A stretch of DNA of 55,026 bases from Prevotella sp. (GCA_022764085.1 JALERP010000157.1:1-55026); one strand, 5' to 3'; shown: positions 44,143 to 53,770, counted from the stretch's first letter. The notes: generated by a model not told the origin, from the letters alone. Program-made: numbers and translations.

Positions 44143-45666
44143 ATGAAAAAAAGCATATTAATTTTAAGCGCATTGGCATGTCTCACCGCCAATGCCCAGG
44201 AAACCTACCTCAACGGTAATCTCCTGAAGCCAGAGCTCAACGGAACAGCACGTTACGTGGGTATGGGTGGAGCTATGGAAGCTCTCGGAGCTGACATTTC
44301 AACTATCGGCACTAATCCTGCTGGTATCGGACTGTTCAGACGCTCTGCAGCCAACATATCATTCGGACTGATGTCGCAGCAGGACGCCCCAACCATAGAC
44401 GGCACCAACAAGACTCATGCCAGTTTCGACCAGGCGGGATTCGTCTATTCAACAAGAACGAGCAGCAGCTCTTTCCTCAACTTCGCCTTTAACTACTCCA
44501 AAAGCCGTGACTTCAACTTCCTCTTGGATGCCACTGGTTTCACAAATGGTGGTGGTCAGAACCAAGTTACTTCCAACAAGGGCAACAACGGTGTCTTTGA
44601 TTACAATTCAGATGACCTCAGACTCACCCAGCTCGACTATCTTTACGGCGAACTGATGTGCTACGACCCCGTTGACGACAACACAAACCCATGGCTATAC
44701 TACAATATGGACAAGTATAACATGCAGCACCAACAGTCGGGATATATCGGACAGTATGACTTCAACATCAGCGGAAACAGCAACAACCGTTTTTATTGGG
44801 GTATAACAGTTGGAATACATGACGTACACTTCAACTCATACTCAGATTATTTGGAGATGAACCAAAATGAGGACCTTATCAACGTCATCGACGAGAACAG
44901 GATTACCGGAACAGGATTCGACATCAAGGCAGGCATCATTTTCCGTCCCGTGGCAGAATCTCCGTTCAGAATCGGTCTTTCAGTCTCTACTCCCACATGG
45001 TATGAACTGAAGATGAATAATTCAACTTCGCTCGCCTACGACTTCATTGTCGATAACGAGAGCTTCAGCGATGGCATGAGTGTTGAATACGACCAATACA
45101 AGTATAAACTCTACACACCATGGAAATTCGGCGCAAGCCTTGGACACACAATAGGACAGAACTTGGCTATCGGCGCTTCTTACGAATATGCCGACTACAG
45201 CTCCACCGACAACAGGATAATTGAAAACGAGAGCTATTATTGGGGAGACTCCGAGAGTTCAAGCGACACACAGATGAACCGTCACACCAAGAAAACGCTC
45301 AAAGGAGTATCCACACTCAAGCTCGGCACTGAATTCAAGCCAGACCCTGCTATTGCCGTGCGTTTGGGATTCAACTACGTGTCACCAATGTATCAGAAGA
45401 ATGGTGTGAAACCAGGTGATATCTACTCTGTTGGTAATGCCATAACCGGCACAGCATACACAAACTGGGAGGACACATACCGCATCACAGCCGGTCTGGG
45501 TTACGCTATTGATGATTTCAGTATAGACCTCGCCTACCAGTATTCCACTACCAACGGTAAATTCACTCCGTATTACGACCCTTGCGATGCTCAAAACACT
45601 CCGCAGACCGTAGATGTGAGCGACAAGCGCCATCAGCTTATGCTTACGTTGGGATATAGGTTTTAA
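44143..45666 (+). CDS. Outer-membrane beta-barrel protein, FadL/OmpP1-like
   Basis: This 507-residue protein has a signal peptide (MKKSILILSALACLTANA), then YLNGNLLKPELNGTARYVGMGGAMEALGADISTIGTNPAGIGLF, which is the typical start of the OmpP1/FadL/TodX transporter family with its NPAG motif. The rest is alternating amphipathic strands ending in LMLTLGYRF, a C-terminal aromatic residue as in barrel proteins. FadL-type porins let hydrophobic molecules cross the outer membrane; in Bacteroidota they are widely annotated but their ligands are mostly unknown. It follows the Trp/Tyr-rich protein. The 79-bp element starts 27 bases after its stop. Confidence 0.85.
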   Translation: MKKSILILSALACLTANAQETYLNGNLLKPELNGTARYVGMGGAMEALGADISTIGTNPAGIGLFRRSAANISFGLMSQQDAPTIDGTNKTHASFDQAGFVYSTRTSSSSFLNFAFNYSKSRDFNFLLDATGFTNGGGQNQVTSNKGNNGVFDYNSDDLRLTQLDYLYGELMCYDPVDDNTNPWLYYNMDKYNMQHQQSGYIGQYDFNISGNSNNRFYWGITVGIHDVHFNSYSDYLEMNQNEDLINVIDENRITGTGFDIKAGIIFRPVAESPFRIGLSVSTPTWYELKMNNSTSLAYDFIVDNESFSDGMSVEYDQYKYKLYTPWKFGASLGHTIGQNLAIGASYEYADYSSTDNRIIENESYYWGDSESSSDTQMNRHTKKTLKGVSTLKLGTEFKPDPAIAVRLGFNYVSPMYQKNGVKPGDIYSVGNAITGTAYTNWEDTYRITAGLGYAIDDFSIDLAYQYSTTNGKFTPYYDPCDAQNTPQTVDVSDKRHQLMLTLGYRF

Positions 45667-45692
45667 TTAGGAATTAAGAATTAAGAATTAAG

Positions 45693-45771
45693 AATTGCTG
45701 CGCAAACCGAATGCAGAGCCGAGCTTGCTCGAGCTATGCTGAGGTGCAGCCAGCAATCGACAAAGTCAATT
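45693..45771 (+). repeat. 79-bp interspersed structured element, copy B
   Basis: Same outer arms as copy A, with hairpin 45713-45739: GCAGAGC-CGAG, loop CTTG, CTCG-A-GCTATGC. Compared with copy A, the changes A to C and T to G in the long stem and A to G and T to C in the short stem keep the pairing. It ends 3 bases before the SGNH hydrolase start codon. Confidence 0.8.
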
Positions 45772-45774
45772 AAG

Positions 45775-46455
45775 ATGAAAAAGACAATCATATTTATTAT
45801 TGCATTAATGACTGTGTCCCTTGCAGGGGCACAGTCTTATCGTCCCACAGTGTCAATACTCGGCGACTCCTACAGCACGTTTGAGAACTACCTGGCTTGT
45901 GACTCCAACGAAGTGTGGTACTTCAAGGGCAAGCAGAAAAGAACGGATGTCACTGACGTCGAACAGACATGGTGGCACCAGCTCATCACCAAGAAGGGAT
46001 GGCGCATCGAGAAGAACAACTCATTCTCAGGCTCTACCATTTGCTTCACCGGCTACAGACGCGAGGACTACACCAACCGCTCTTTTGTCAACCGCCTGAA
46101 ATATCTCGGCAGTCCTGACATCATCCTTGTCTTCGGTGCAACCAACGATTGTTGGGCACGCTCTCCAATCGGAGAATACAAGTATGCAGATTGGACCAAC
46201 AAGGAACTTTATACCTTCCGTCCGGCTATGGCATGCCTACTCGACGGGCTGAAGAAACATTATCCTAATGTAGCGATTTATTTCATTCTCAACAGTGAAT
46301 TGACTGAAGAGATAAACACCTCGGTGAAGACTATCTGCAAACACTACGACGTGCCTTGCATCGAACTGAAAGACATAGAAAAAATCAACGGGCATCCCAG
46401 TATCAAGGGTATGAAAGCCATTGCTGAACAAGTAGGGGAAGGAATTAAGAATTAA
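45775..46455 (+). CDS. Secreted SGNH/GDSL hydrolase
   Basis: This 226-residue protein has a signal peptide (MKKTIIFIIALMTVSLAGAQ) and an SGNH fold: block I ILGDSYSTF with nucleophile S32, a block II SFSGSTICF segment, block III FGATND with Asn, and a block V-like NGHPSIKGM with His near the C-terminus. It is likely an esterase or acetylesterase acting on glycans or small esters outside the cytoplasm. The ATG at 45775 is chosen because the signal peptide starts there. Copies of the 79-bp element lie directly on both sides of the gene, in the same orientation, like a cassette. Confidence 0.85.
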   Translation: MKKTIIFIIALMTVSLAGAQSYRPTVSILGDSYSTFENYLACDSNEVWYFKGKQKRTDVTDVEQTWWHQLITKKGWRIEKNNSFSGSTICFTGYRREDYTNRSFVNRLKYLGSPDIILVFGATNDCWARSPIGEYKYADWTNKELYTFRPAMACLLDGLKKHYPNVAIYFILNSELTEEINTSVKTICKHYDVPCIELKDIEKINGHPSIKGMKAIAEQVGEGIKN

Positions 46456-46477
46456 AAATTAAAAATTAAGAATTAAG

Positions 46478-46556
46478 AATTGCTGCGCAAACCGAGAGGA
46501 GAGCCAAGCTTGCTTGAGCTATCCCGAGGTGCAGCCAGCAATCGACGAAGTCAATT
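46478..46556 (+). repeat. 79-bp interspersed structured element, copy C
   Basis: Hairpin 46498-46524: GGAGAGC-CAAG, loop CTTG, CTTG-A-GCTATCC. The second pair of the long stem is A-T in copy A, C-G in B and G-C in C. It is preceded by AATTAAG repeats and ends 6 bases before the pcrA/uvrD start. Confidence 0.8.
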
Positions 46557-46562
46557 AAGGGG

Positions 46563-48827
46563 ATGGATTGTTGTTTGTTGAATGAATTGAATGAGAATCA
46601 ACGCGCTGCCGTGGAATACTGCGACGGCGCGCAACTCGTAATTGCAGGTGCCGGCTCGGGTAAGACTCGTGTGCTGACATATAAGATTGCATATCTGATT
46701 GCAGAAAAAGGACTAAAACCATGGAACATACTCGCACTCACCTTTACCAACAAGGCGGCACGAGAGATGAAACAACGCATTGAGACCATTGTCGGTCCAC
46801 AGGCAAGATATATCCAAATGGGTACTTTCCATTCCATCTTTGCACGAATACTCAGGGCTGAAGCTGCGCATCTCGGCTATAACTCCAATTTCACCATATA
46901 CGACCAGAGCGACTCGCGCTCACTCGTCAAGACAATCATCAAGGAAATGAACCTTGATGACAAGATCTACAAGGCAGCAACTGTGGCTGATCGCATCAGT
47001 ATGGCAAAGAACCATCTCCTCACAGCAGGCAAGTATGCAAACTCGCAGAGTGCCGTCACTACCGACATGCAACATAAGATGCCGGCTATAAAGGACATAT
47101 ACTCAAGGTATAGCGAGAGATGCCGTCAGGCAAATGCCATGGACTTCGACGACTTGCTCATGAACATCCACATCCTGTTTGCCAACAACGACGACATAAG
47201 GCGCAAATATGCCGAAAGGTTCGAATATGTGCTTGTGGATGAGTATCAGGACACCAACTTTGCCCAACAGGCCATCGTCAACCAGCTCACACGCGAGCGA
47301 CAAAAGGTATGCGTTGTTGGCGACGACGCACAAAGTATATACAGTTTCCGTGGGGCAAATATCGACAATATCCTCGGATTCCAAAATACATACGACAACG
47401 CAAAACTATTCAAACTCGAACAGAACTACCGCTCCACGCAGTTGATTGTCAATGCAGCCAACAGCCTCATACAGCACAACCAACGTCAGATACCTAAGAA
47501 GGTGTTCAGCAAAAACGAGCAAGGCGAGAAAATCAGGCTCAAGATTGCTTATAGCGACAAGGAGGAGGCAATGATTGTGTGCAATGAGATTTCAAGGTTA
47601 CGACGCACTGAGAAATGCCCTTATTCTGACTTTGCCATTCTATACCGCACAAACTCCCAGAGCCGCAGTTTCGAGGAATACATGCGTAAGCAGAATATCC
47701 CATACAGGATTTATGGCGGTCTGAGTTTCTATCAGCGCAAGGAGATAAAGGACATAATAGCCTACTTCCGTGTTGTGGCAAACCCTGACGACGAAGAGGC
47801 AATAAAGCGCATCATCAACTATCCCGCACGCGGCATAGGCAACACCACATTGTCGAAGATTGTGGAAACGGCCAACGAGAAAGGACTCAGTATATGGCGA
47901 GTGCTCAACAACTCGGAGGCCTGCGGTGTAAACATCAGCAAGGCTACACATACCAAACTGCGCAATTTCTGCTCGCTCATCAGCGGGTGGATTCAACGCA
48001 GTGCCACCGATGACGCCTATCTGCTCGGTCGTGACATCATACAGGAGAGCGGTATGTCAAAGGATATTTTCTCAGGCAAGGACCCCGAGGACATCGCCCG
48101 TCAGGAAAACGTTGAGGAGTTTCTCTCCGGACTGTCTGACTTTGTGGAGGGACGACGCGAAGAGGGAGAGGGAGACCATGTATCACTTTCTGACTTTCTG
48201 CAGGAAGTGTCGCTGATGACCGACCTCGACAGCGACGGCGATGCCGACGAGCCGAAGGTTGTCCTCATGACAGTCCATGCCGCAAAGGGACTTGAATTCA
48301 AGACTGTGTTCATCGTGGGACTTGAGGAAAACATCTTCCCATCTCCGATGTGCACGGAGAGTGTGCGCGGTATTGAAGAGGAGCGCCGACTGCTGTATGT
48401 GGCTATCACGCGAGCCGAGAAACACTGCTATATGACTTGCGCACAAAACCGTTTCAGATATGGACGCATGGAGTTTGACACCCCGTCGAGGTTCATACGT
48501 GACATTGATTCGCGCTATATACATATTGACGGCGACAATACAAAACCGGAGAGCACACCAAGACGTGACATACGTCAGCACATTCCTCAACCAACACCGA
48601 GAGTAAGCCATGTAGCTCCCAGTCCCGTTACCCGGCCTATCCCCTCCCCCGCTCCCGACATCAATGCCCCGCTGAAGGCAGGCGACCGCATTGAGCACAC
48701 GAGATTTGGATTGGGGACAGTGATCAAGGTGGAAGGCACAGGCGACAACTGCAAGGCTACCGTGGAGTTCGTAAATGCCGGTATGAAACAATTGCTATTG
48801 AAGTTCGCAAGATATACTAAACTCTAA
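46563..48827 (+). CDS. Superfamily 1 DNA helicase, PcrA/UvrD type
   Basis: This 754-residue 3'-5' helicase for repair and replication has the motifs in order: Q-motif LNENQRAAVE, Walker A GAGSGKTR (29-36), Ia TFTNKAAREM, II VDEYQDTN, III VVGDDAQSIYSFRGA, IV QNYRST, V MTVHAAKGLEFKTVFIVG, VI RRLLYVAITRAE. A Pro-rich linker (about 655-700) leads to a C-terminal Tudor-like domain (GDRIEHTRFGLGTVIKVEG), which in PcrA binds RNA polymerase. Its length and layout are normal for the family. The start ATG is directly after repeat copy C, so that element is probably in its leader. Confidence 0.95.
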   Translation: MDCCLLNELNENQRAAVEYCDGAQLVIAGAGSGKTRVLTYKIAYLIAEKGLKPWNILALTFTNKAAREMKQRIETIVGPQARYIQMGTFHSIFARILRAEAAHLGYNSNFTIYDQSDSRSLVKTIIKEMNLDDKIYKAATVADRISMAKNHLLTAGKYANSQSAVTTDMQHKMPAIKDIYSRYSERCRQANAMDFDDLLMNIHILFANNDDIRRKYAERFEYVLVDEYQDTNFAQQAIVNQLTRERQKVCVVGDDAQSIYSFRGANIDNILGFQNTYDNAKLFKLEQNYRSTQLIVNAANSLIQHNQRQIPKKVFSKNEQGEKIRLKIAYSDKEEAMIVCNEISRLRRTEKCPYSDFAILYRTNSQSRSFEEYMRKQNIPYRIYGGLSFYQRKEIKDIIAYFRVVANPDDEEAIKRIINYPARGIGNTTLSKIVETANEKGLSIWRVLNNSEACGVNISKATHTKLRNFCSLISGWIQRSATDDAYLLGRDIIQESGMSKDIFSGKDPEDIARQENVEEFLSGLSDFVEGRREEGEGDHVSLSDFLQEVSLMTDLDSDGDADEPKVVLMTVHAAKGLEFKTVFIVGLEENIFPSPMCTESVRGIEEERRLLYVAITRAEKHCYMTCAQNRFRYGRMEFDTPSRFIRDIDSRYIHIDGDNTKPESTPRRDIRQHIPQPTPRVSHVAPSPVTRPIPSPAPDINAPLKAGDRIEHTRFGLGTVIKVEGTGDNCKATVEFVNAGMKQLLLKFARYTKL

Positions 48828-48840
48828 AAACAAAACCATT

Positions 48841-51800
48841 ATGAAAAAAAAAAACCGACTAACTGTGCTTTTTATGCTATTGGCAATAGCATGTGCACAA
48901 ACCGCAACAGCCAAGGCTGTATGGGACTTTGAAGACTGTACAATAGGACAGAAATTCAAGATGTGGAACCTATTCGGCTCCGAGGCAGTAACATCATCAG
49001 CTGTGGTGGAAGCAGACCCACAGAATCCTAACAACAAGGTTTTACACGTCATCGTGAAGGAATGGAACACATTTGTGGAATTCACCTTACCAGATGAACT
49101 TGCAGGACACAAGTTGACCGACAATGCAAAATCTGTAAAACTAAACCTATACCGTCCGAACAGTGATTCGGACAACTGGAAACAGTTTCATGTATTTCTC
49201 GGAAGCGAAAGACTGTTCCAGGATGAAGGTTACCCCTATCAAGGTGACCAAAACGTATGGCAGTCAAGGGAATACAAATTCTCTCCTGTGACTGAATCGG
49301 CAGATGATGAGCGTATGTTCCGCTTAGGCATACATCATGAAAATTCAGAATACTACATTGACAACATTGTCATTGACACATATATTGTAGCCGACGGCCA
49401 AACCCTCGACTACTGCGTCAAGAACACATCCAGTAGCTACACCATCATCAACAGTCCTATCTTGGCTCCAGAGGGAAAGGAACTGAGCATAAAGACCTCA
49501 CGTTATACATATTGGAGCAGTGTTGTGGAAGGCAGCGGTACAATAAACATTATGTCGGGTGGTGAGAGAACTTTCCTTGGAAACAGCGGCAAGGCATATC
49601 CCGACTGGACAAAATTCAACGGCAACCTGCATGTATATCCATATAAAGAGGTGGAGGGAAGTTGCGGTTTCTACGGTCTCGTGTGGATGCACAACGGCAA
49701 GACATTCATTGCCGACGACCCGATACAAAGCGCCAATGACGGCAAGGTGAACAACTGCCTCGCCAATGCCGCACTCTATCTGCACGAAGGTAGCACTATG
49801 GCCGCCGAACAGGGCCTGAGAGGTATGCGAGTAGGCAAACTTGAAATGGAAAAAGGTAGTGTGCTGACAGGATACTACAAGAGCAAATCAGCGCAAAACA
49901 GCTATTATATGATAGGAAACGGCAACCACAACGCCACACTTGCCGGACGCATCGCCCCCTGGCAGGACAACATGGCCATGAAGGTAGGACTAATCAAGGA
50001 AGGCAAAGGCACATACCATATCACTGGCAATGACAACCTCATTACTGGCGGTATCACCGTCATGGAAGGTGAAGTGCTCATATGCAACGATGCAGCAGAG
50101 GCAAAGGCCAAGAAGCTCAGCGGTGCCACAGGACACAAAAGCGGCGACAACAACGGTGTTGTGGTGAGAAAAGCCGGTATCATTGGAGGTGACGGTTCGA
50201 TAGCCCTGCCCACTGAGGTGTTCGGCACTATTACTCCCGGTGACGGAAATACCGGAACTCTGCATATCGCAGACTATGTGAAAGGCACGAATCCCACTCT
50301 AACCTTGAGACCTACAGCAATCCTGAATATGGAAATCCGCAGCGTGAATGACCACGATGCCATCGAGGTGGAAGGCAATGTGGCATACAACAATAAAGAC
50401 GAGAATTTCAACACATTGGATAAGATGCCGCGAGTAGTGATTCAGCTCACAGATGACGCCAAACTATACAAGGGTGACGAAGTTGTCCTTCTCACCGCAT
50501 CAGGTAAGGAAGCAAAGGACAACATACAATGGAACTTCGAAATCATCTACCCAAAGGCATATACATGGGAAGTGAAGGAACGCGAAAGTGAGAACGGAAG
50601 GATTGAACTCGTGGCCACCGTAACCTCAGAGGAATACGGCGGTCAGGGCGACGTTAGCATCGACGACGGTGACGATGATGACAACAAGTTTGAGGAGACA
50701 ATACTTGACCTTGACCTCGAAATGACCGATGACACACCAATACGCACATACGCCGACAAGATTGAAAAGTTCGTGGGCACATGTGTGCCTGTATGGAGTA
50801 TCGACGTGGATAACGCCGATAACGTGGAAGCAAAACGCATAGCACGCGACTTCAACATGGTGGTATGCGAGAACGAGATGAAATTTGCATACGTGGAACC
50901 GTCGCAAGGCAGTTTTGACTTCTATCATGGCGACCGTCTTGTAAACTTCGCCCAAAGAAACAATATGCGCGTCAGGGGACACACGCTCGTATGGCACAAG
51001 CAGGTGGCAGAGTGGCTATCATCCGACGGTGTAAAGAACAACAAGAACTGGACCCGCGAGCAACTTCTCGATATCATGAAGACCCATATAGAAAATGTGG
51101 TAGGACACTGGAAGGGAAAGGTTCACGAGTGGGACGTATGCAACGAGGTGCTCAGCGACGACCAGGGCATTGTATGGAGCAATCCCGATGGTTACACCTT
51201 GCGACCGTCGGTGTGGACAGTAATAGGCGAGGAGTTCCTCGACTCTGCCTTCGTATGGGCTCACAGGGCTGACCCCAACGCTGTACTTATCCTCAACGAC
51301 TACGGTGTGGAGTTTAAGGGCGATGCCAAGGCTGAAGCCCTGTATAATCTCGCCAAGAGACTTAAAGACCGCGGTGTGCCAATCGACGGTGTCGGATTGC
51401 AGTGTCATCTTGATGTCCATGGCGTTGACCCGGGAAGACTGGATCAAAACATAAAGCGATATAATGACCTTGGGCTTAAGTGCGTTATCACTGAGCTTGA
51501 CCTCGGTATGGATGCCAAAAACGAAACGAACCTAAGGCAGCAGGCACAGGATTACTTCAACATAGCACAGGTGGCATTGAAATATGACCACTGCAATGAG
51601 CTGATGATTTGGGGATTAACCGACAACCGTTCATGGAGAAGTAACAGCAATCCGCTGCTCTTCGATTCAGAGCTCAACGAGAAACCTGCTTATTTCGGAT
51701 TGCATGCAGCCGTACGCCAGGCAAGCGGTAGCACAATCGGAGGTGTTGACGGTGTAGAGAATACCATTGCTGATTACGGTGAACCATCAGCGCAGGCCTT

Positions 51801-51906
51801 ATACTCATTACAAGGAGTGCCTGTAGGCAAAGGCTACCACGGTCCTGTGATTGAAGTAACATTATTTAAGAATGGACAAAAGAGCATCAGAAAAAAATTC
51901 AAGTAA
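48841..51906 (+). CDS. GH10 endo-beta-1,4-xylanase with N-terminal CBM-like and beta-repeat regions
   Basis: This 1021-residue exported enzyme has a signal peptide (about 1-24), an N-terminal jelly-roll-like region (about 25-160, AVWDFEDCTIGQKF...), then a beta-strand-rich region (about 165-600). An acidic linker (about 640-660) leads to the GH10 catalytic barrel (about 680-990). Catalytic residues are acid/base E769 in WDVCNEVL and nucleophile E885 in ITELDLG; GHTLVWH (713-719) shapes the -1 subsite. It should cut xylan at the cell surface. The beta region contains GTYHITGNDNLITGGITV, close to the autotransporter-associated strand repeat. The C-terminal 45 residues (after RQASG) resemble sorting tails of Bacteroidota. 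It lies 13 bases after pcrA, without SusC/D. Confidence 0.92.
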   Translation: MKKKNRLTVLFMLLAIACAQTATAKAVWDFEDCTIGQKFKMWNLFGSEAVTSSAVVEADPQNPNNKVLHVIVKEWNTFVEFTLPDELAGHKLTDNAKSVKLNLYRPNSDSDNWKQFHVFLGSERLFQDEGYPYQGDQNVWQSREYKFSPVTESADDERMFRLGIHHENSEYYIDNIVIDTYIVADGQTLDYCVKNTSSSYTIINSPILAPEGKELSIKTSRYTYWSSVVEGSGTINIMSGGERTFLGNSGKAYPDWTKFNGNLHVYPYKEVEGSCGFYGLVWMHNGKTFIADDPIQSANDGKVNNCLANAALYLHEGSTMAAEQGLRGMRVGKLEMEKGSVLTGYYKSKSAQNSYYMIGNGNHNATLAGRIAPWQDNMAMKVGLIKEGKGTYHITGNDNLITGGITVMEGEVLICNDAAEAKAKKLSGATGHKSGDNNGVVVRKAGIIGGDGSIALPTEVFGTITPGDGNTGTLHIADYVKGTNPTLTLRPTAILNMEIRSVNDHDAIEVEGNVAYNNKDENFNTLDKMPRVVIQLTDDAKLYKGDEVVLLTASGKEAKDNIQWNFEIIYPKAYTWEVKERESENGRIELVATVTSEEYGGQGDVSIDDGDDDDNKFEETILDLDLEMTDDTPIRTYADKIEKFVGTCVPVWSIDVDNADNVEAKRIARDFNMVVCENEMKFAYVEPSQGSFDFYHGDRLVNFAQRNNMRVRGHTLVWHKQVAEWLSSDGVKNNKNWTREQLLDIMKTHIENVVGHWKGKVHEWDVCNEVLSDDQGIVWSNPDGYTLRPSVWTVIGEEFLDSAFVWAHRADPNAVLILNDYGVEFKGDAKAEALYNLAKRLKDRGVPIDGVGLQCHLDVHGVDPGRLDQNIKRYNDLGLKCVITELDLGMDAKNETNLRQQAQDYFNIAQVALKYDHCNELMIWGLTDNRSWRSNSNPLLFDSELNEKPAYFGLHAAVRQASGSTIGGVDGVENTIADYGEPSAQALYSLQGVPVGKGYHGPVIEVTLFKNGQKSIRKKFK

Positions 51907-51937
51907 TGCGCTCAACTTTATATAGTTAAGAAGTTAT

Positions 51938-51993
51938 GGAGTTAAGGAGTTACTACTTCTATTGACAAACGGTAGTGACAACTCCTTAACTCC
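51938..51993. terminator. Inverted repeat between convergent genes (likely bidirectional terminator)
   Basis: GGAGTTAAGGAGT (51938-51950) and ACTCCTTAACTCC (51981-51993) are perfect 13-base arms; a further TACTAC/GTAGTG-like match extends the stem. It lies between the GH10 gene and the convergent TerB-DnaJ gene. No long T-run follows, so termination is inferred from position. Confidence 0.55.
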
Positions 51994-52049
51994 AATAATA
52001 TTGAGTACTTCAGAAACTTGAAGTAATTATTCCATAAAGAAGTGACGGA

Positions 52050-52826
52050 TTAAAGTCCGCGGGCTTTCCAAATGCGGTCCTTTGCGGCATTTATTTCCTG
52101 GAACTTCTGTTCGGCTGCCTTGCGCACATCCTCGCCAAGGGCTGCCACACGGTCGGGATGATGCTCAAGGGCAAGGCGACGATATGCCTTGCGCAGTTCT
52201 TCATCTGATGCTGACGCACTTACTCCCAACACCTTATAGGCATCGTCAAGGGTGTCGCCCTTGAGATTGAGCATGGAGTCAACATCGCCCGGCTGCATAC
52301 GCATCCACTGCGCACACTCACGAATGGCCATAATTTCGGTGGGGTCAATACGTCCATCCGCTTGAGCTATAGCCAACAGAAAACTAACGAGCTGAAGACG
52401 CTGGGAATACTCCATATTCATAGCTATTTGCTCGCAGCACTGAGCAACCGTATTCTTAAATTGTATGCGTCCCTGACGTTTCTGCTCCTCAAAAAGACGA
52501 AGCATAATCTGCTCTCCTTGGTTTCGTGCATCCATACCGAAACTCGACTGGAGGAAATTTCTCACCATCTCCATCTCTGAATGCATTATCTTGCCGTCGG
52601 CCTTGATAACGTATGACGACAACACCATCAGCGAGAACATGAAACTGTTGCGCTGTTCCTCATCGGTACGTGCCCCAGAGAAGGAACGCGTGCCTGAGTT
52701 TTCGTAGGTGTTCACTGAGTCGAGACCACTGTCAAACAGTGCTCCTAATGCCACTCCTGCCAATGCCCCGAGTGGTCCTGCGGCCATAAATCCAAGTATG
52801 CCGCCTATCCATTTACCTGCTGCCAT
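52050..52826 (-). CDS. DjlA-like protein: TerB domain plus C-terminal J domain
   Basis: This 258-residue co-chaperone has a Gly/Ala-rich hydrophobic N-terminus (residues 5-32) that may insert in the membrane. A TerB-like helical domain follows (about 62-175, with the conserved acidic VLSSYVIKADGKIMHSEMEM and LLAIAQADGRIDPTE). The C-terminal J domain (195-256) has the HPD motif at 223-225, which stimulates DnaK ATPase. This is the DjlA layout, though shorter. It starts 29 bases after the stop of the EamA gene on the same strand and may be transcribed with it. Confidence 0.9.
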   Translation of the reverse strand: MAAGKWIGGILGFMAAGPLGALAGVALGALFDSGLDSVNTYENSGTRSFSGARTDEEQRNSFMFSLMVLSSYVIKADGKIMHSEMEMVRNFLQSSFGMDARNQGEQIMLRLFEEQKRQGRIQFKNTVAQCCEQIAMNMEYSQRLQLVSFLLAIAQADGRIDPTEIMAIRECAQWMRMQPGDVDSMLNLKGDTLDDAYKVLGVSASASDEELRKAYRRLALEHHPDRVAALGEDVRKAAEQKFQEINAAKDRIWKARGL

Positions 52827-52855
52827 TTGATTTATTTACAAATTTGAAATTACAA

Positions 52856-53734
52856 TTAATTTTTCGACGAGAGGTACATTCCTGTAATTATCAGGACAGA
52901 ACCCACGAGGAAGTACGTGGTAATCTGTTCTCCCAAGATTAGCCATGCCGCCACGATGGTGGTAATGGGGTTGACATATACCCAGTTGGTGCATACAACT
53001 GCTCCAAGTCCTTTCATGCACCAGCTCCATGTGAGATAGCACAACATCGATGCCACACTGCCGAGGAACAAGAGATTCCACATCACGGATGGACGCAGTA
53101 GAACATCCATGGATGGCATATCCGGCACAAAGATGTAATACGGCAATATGGTTAGTATGCCATAGAAAAACACCTTGCGCGTGATGAACATAGCCGGATA
53201 ACGCCCCATCACCGGCTTCATCAGCAATGTGTATAACGCCCAACAGAGGCATGCGGAAAAGGCAAGCGTGTCGCCCAGCGGGGACAGATGGAGGACAAAA
53301 TGCCCATTGAGCACCACCACCGCCATACCAGCCAAGGCTATCACGGAACCTGCTATCTGGCGCGCCCCGAATCGCTCCGACTTATAGAAAAGAGCTATGA
53401 TAAGCATAGCAAATAACGGACACGAACATACAATCAGTGACGTGTTGGTGGCAGTGGTGAAGCGTAGCGACTCGTTTTCGGTGAGGAAATACATCGAACC
53501 ACCCGTCAGTCCCAATGCCATCATCGTAAGTTCATCGCGCCAGCTATCGGAAAACCATTTATGGCGTCCTCGCCACAACGAGAATCCCGTGAGCAGCACG
53601 TAGGCAATGATGAAGCGCAGGGTAAAAATCTGCGCGGGCGACAATCCGTTGATTATCAACAATTTTGTCCACACGAAGGTAGTGCCCCACACTGCCACCG
53701 TCAGGAATGCTACTATATGATACTTATGTGCCAA
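52856..53734 (-). CDS. EamA/DMT-family transporter
   Basis: This 292-residue protein has ten hydrophobic helices and two EamA repeats: VAVWGTTFVWTKLLI and LRFIIAYVLLTGFSLW in the first half, and SLIVCSCPLFAMLIIALFYKSERF at its end. The second half has LGDTLAFSACLCWALYTLL and ends with NPITTIVAAWLILGEQIT. It probably moves a small metabolite across the cytoplasmic membrane. It lies between tyrA-like and TerB-DnaJ genes on the same strand. The upstream spacer is an array of CTAATTC repeats (53738-53770). Confidence 0.9.
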   Translation of the reverse strand: MAHKYHIVAFLTVAVWGTTFVWTKLLIINGLSPAQIFTLRFIIAYVLLTGFSLWRGRHKWFSDSWRDELTMMALGLTGGSMYFLTENESLRFTTATNTSLIVCSCPLFAMLIIALFYKSERFGARQIAGSVIALAGMAVVVLNGHFVLHLSPLGDTLAFSACLCWALYTLLMKPVMGRYPAMFITRKVFFYGILTILPYYIFVPDMPSMDVLLRPSVMWNLLFLGSVASMLCYLTWSWCMKGLGAVVCTNWVYVNPITTIVAAWLILGEQITTYFLVGSVLIITGMYLSSKN

Positions 53735-53737
53735 TGC

Positions 53738-53770
53738 TTAATTCCTAATCCCTAATTCCTAATTCCTAAT
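53738..53770. repeat. Short tandem array TAATTCC / CTAATTC
   Basis: Four or five units of about 7-8 bases (TAATTCC with variants) fill the spacer between the EamA and TyrA-type genes. Comparable AATTAAG arrays occur near 37036, 39241, 45671 and 46446. Confidence 0.7.

Noticed and set aside
52050..52826. TerB domain as evidence of a tellurite-resistance/TerY-type stress operon
   Set aside because: The TerB part is fused to a J domain in the DjlA manner, and no TerC, TerD or TerY gene is nearby.
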